A program made the translations under genes and the position numbers. From Cololabis saira (lineage: Eukaryota > Chordata > Actinopteri > Beloniformes > Belonidae), in the NCBI RefSeq assembly GCF_033807715.1, contig NC_084599.1:6334625-6398624 (forward strand): a stretch of 64,000 nt of DNA, given 5' to 3'. Shown in pieces: positions 63,763 to 64,000 of the stretch. How positions within the stretch are numbered: the first letter of the stretch is position 1; every line of letters starts with the position of its first letter. Under the pieces are notes generated by a model, which was not told the DNA's origin, did not search any database, and saw only the letters and a program-made list of their open reading frames with translations.

Positions 63763-64000
63763 CCTCATACTTAAGAGGTCAGCTGATCTGAACAAACCCA
63801 AAACAGTTCTGTCTGAAAGGGGTTTATACGTACATCCTTGTGTGATGTCACCTGGACCATTTTGTTGGCAACTAAAAACTTGGACTCGTAGGTTGATTTG
63901 ATAATGAATGCACCATGATCAATGTGATTGTATGATTTGATAATCGCTGAAGTTAGGTTCCCTAGACCTTTTTGGGTGAGAGGTTTCCACAGAGACATCA
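63763..64000 (+). other. ZNF-D intron end, upstream of exon 2
   Basis: Matches 9136-9374 and 41879-42120. It predicts a ZNF exon 2 acceptor roughly 170 bp past the window end. Confidence 0.7.

Overview
This is a repeat-dominated euchromatic segment of a ray-finned fish genome, probably an acanthomorph/percomorph. The placement rests on a fish-type two-exon C2H2 zinc-finger gene family, on abundant hAT, PIF/Harbinger-like and Tc1 DNA transposons, and on L2, CR1-like, Rex1-like, RTE-like and L1 LINEs, BEL/Pao and Ty3/gypsy LTR elements. No prokaryotic features, operons or CRISPR arrays are present. I recognised no tRNA gene.

The host content is a tandem zinc-finger (ZNF) cluster, all on the + strand, built from a segmentally duplicated unit: CpG-containing promoter, exon 1 (about 57 conserved residues plus an 11-residue tandem repeat), a long intron carrying an L1 remnant and a 22-bp minisatellite, then a finger-coding exon 2. 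Unit A (exon 1 at 2160, exon 2 at 9541-10243) is broken. Unit B keeps only an intact exon 2 (19588-20435). Unit C (exon 1 at 35058, exon 2 at 42287-43056) is complete. Unit D has exon 1 at 59417, and its exon 2 lies beyond the window. All exon junctions are phase 1. Exon 1 ends inside a 33-bp tandem repeat, and each repeat carries its own splice donor.

Layout: 1-2000 LINE debris and an AT microsatellite. 2016-10243 unit A. 10243-19394 an L2 LINE (minus) joining truncated A to B, riddled with nested hAT and Harbinger-like insertions. 19420-25740 unit B exon 2, a CR1-like LINE, and a BEL/Pao fragment. 25744-32838 a second L2, split by hATs, one of which carries an ITS2/28S rDNA fragment. 32876-48740 unit C with L1, a solo LTR, Tc1, hAT and BEL/Pao. 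48741-53383 LTR-element and LINE debris. 53384-59043 a complete, very young Ty3/gypsy element (minus). 59124-64000 unit D with a SINE-like insertion in its promoter and a large AT-rich minisatellite.

The two L2 copies are natural empty-site controls for each other, and units A to D serve as paralogous empty sites for later insertions. Many insertions can therefore be delimited to the base by their target-site duplications. The strongest points for follow-up are the repeated splice donors, the rDNA-carrying hAT, two cases of serial hAT insertion into one 8-bp target, and the gag/pol expression signals of the young gypsy element.
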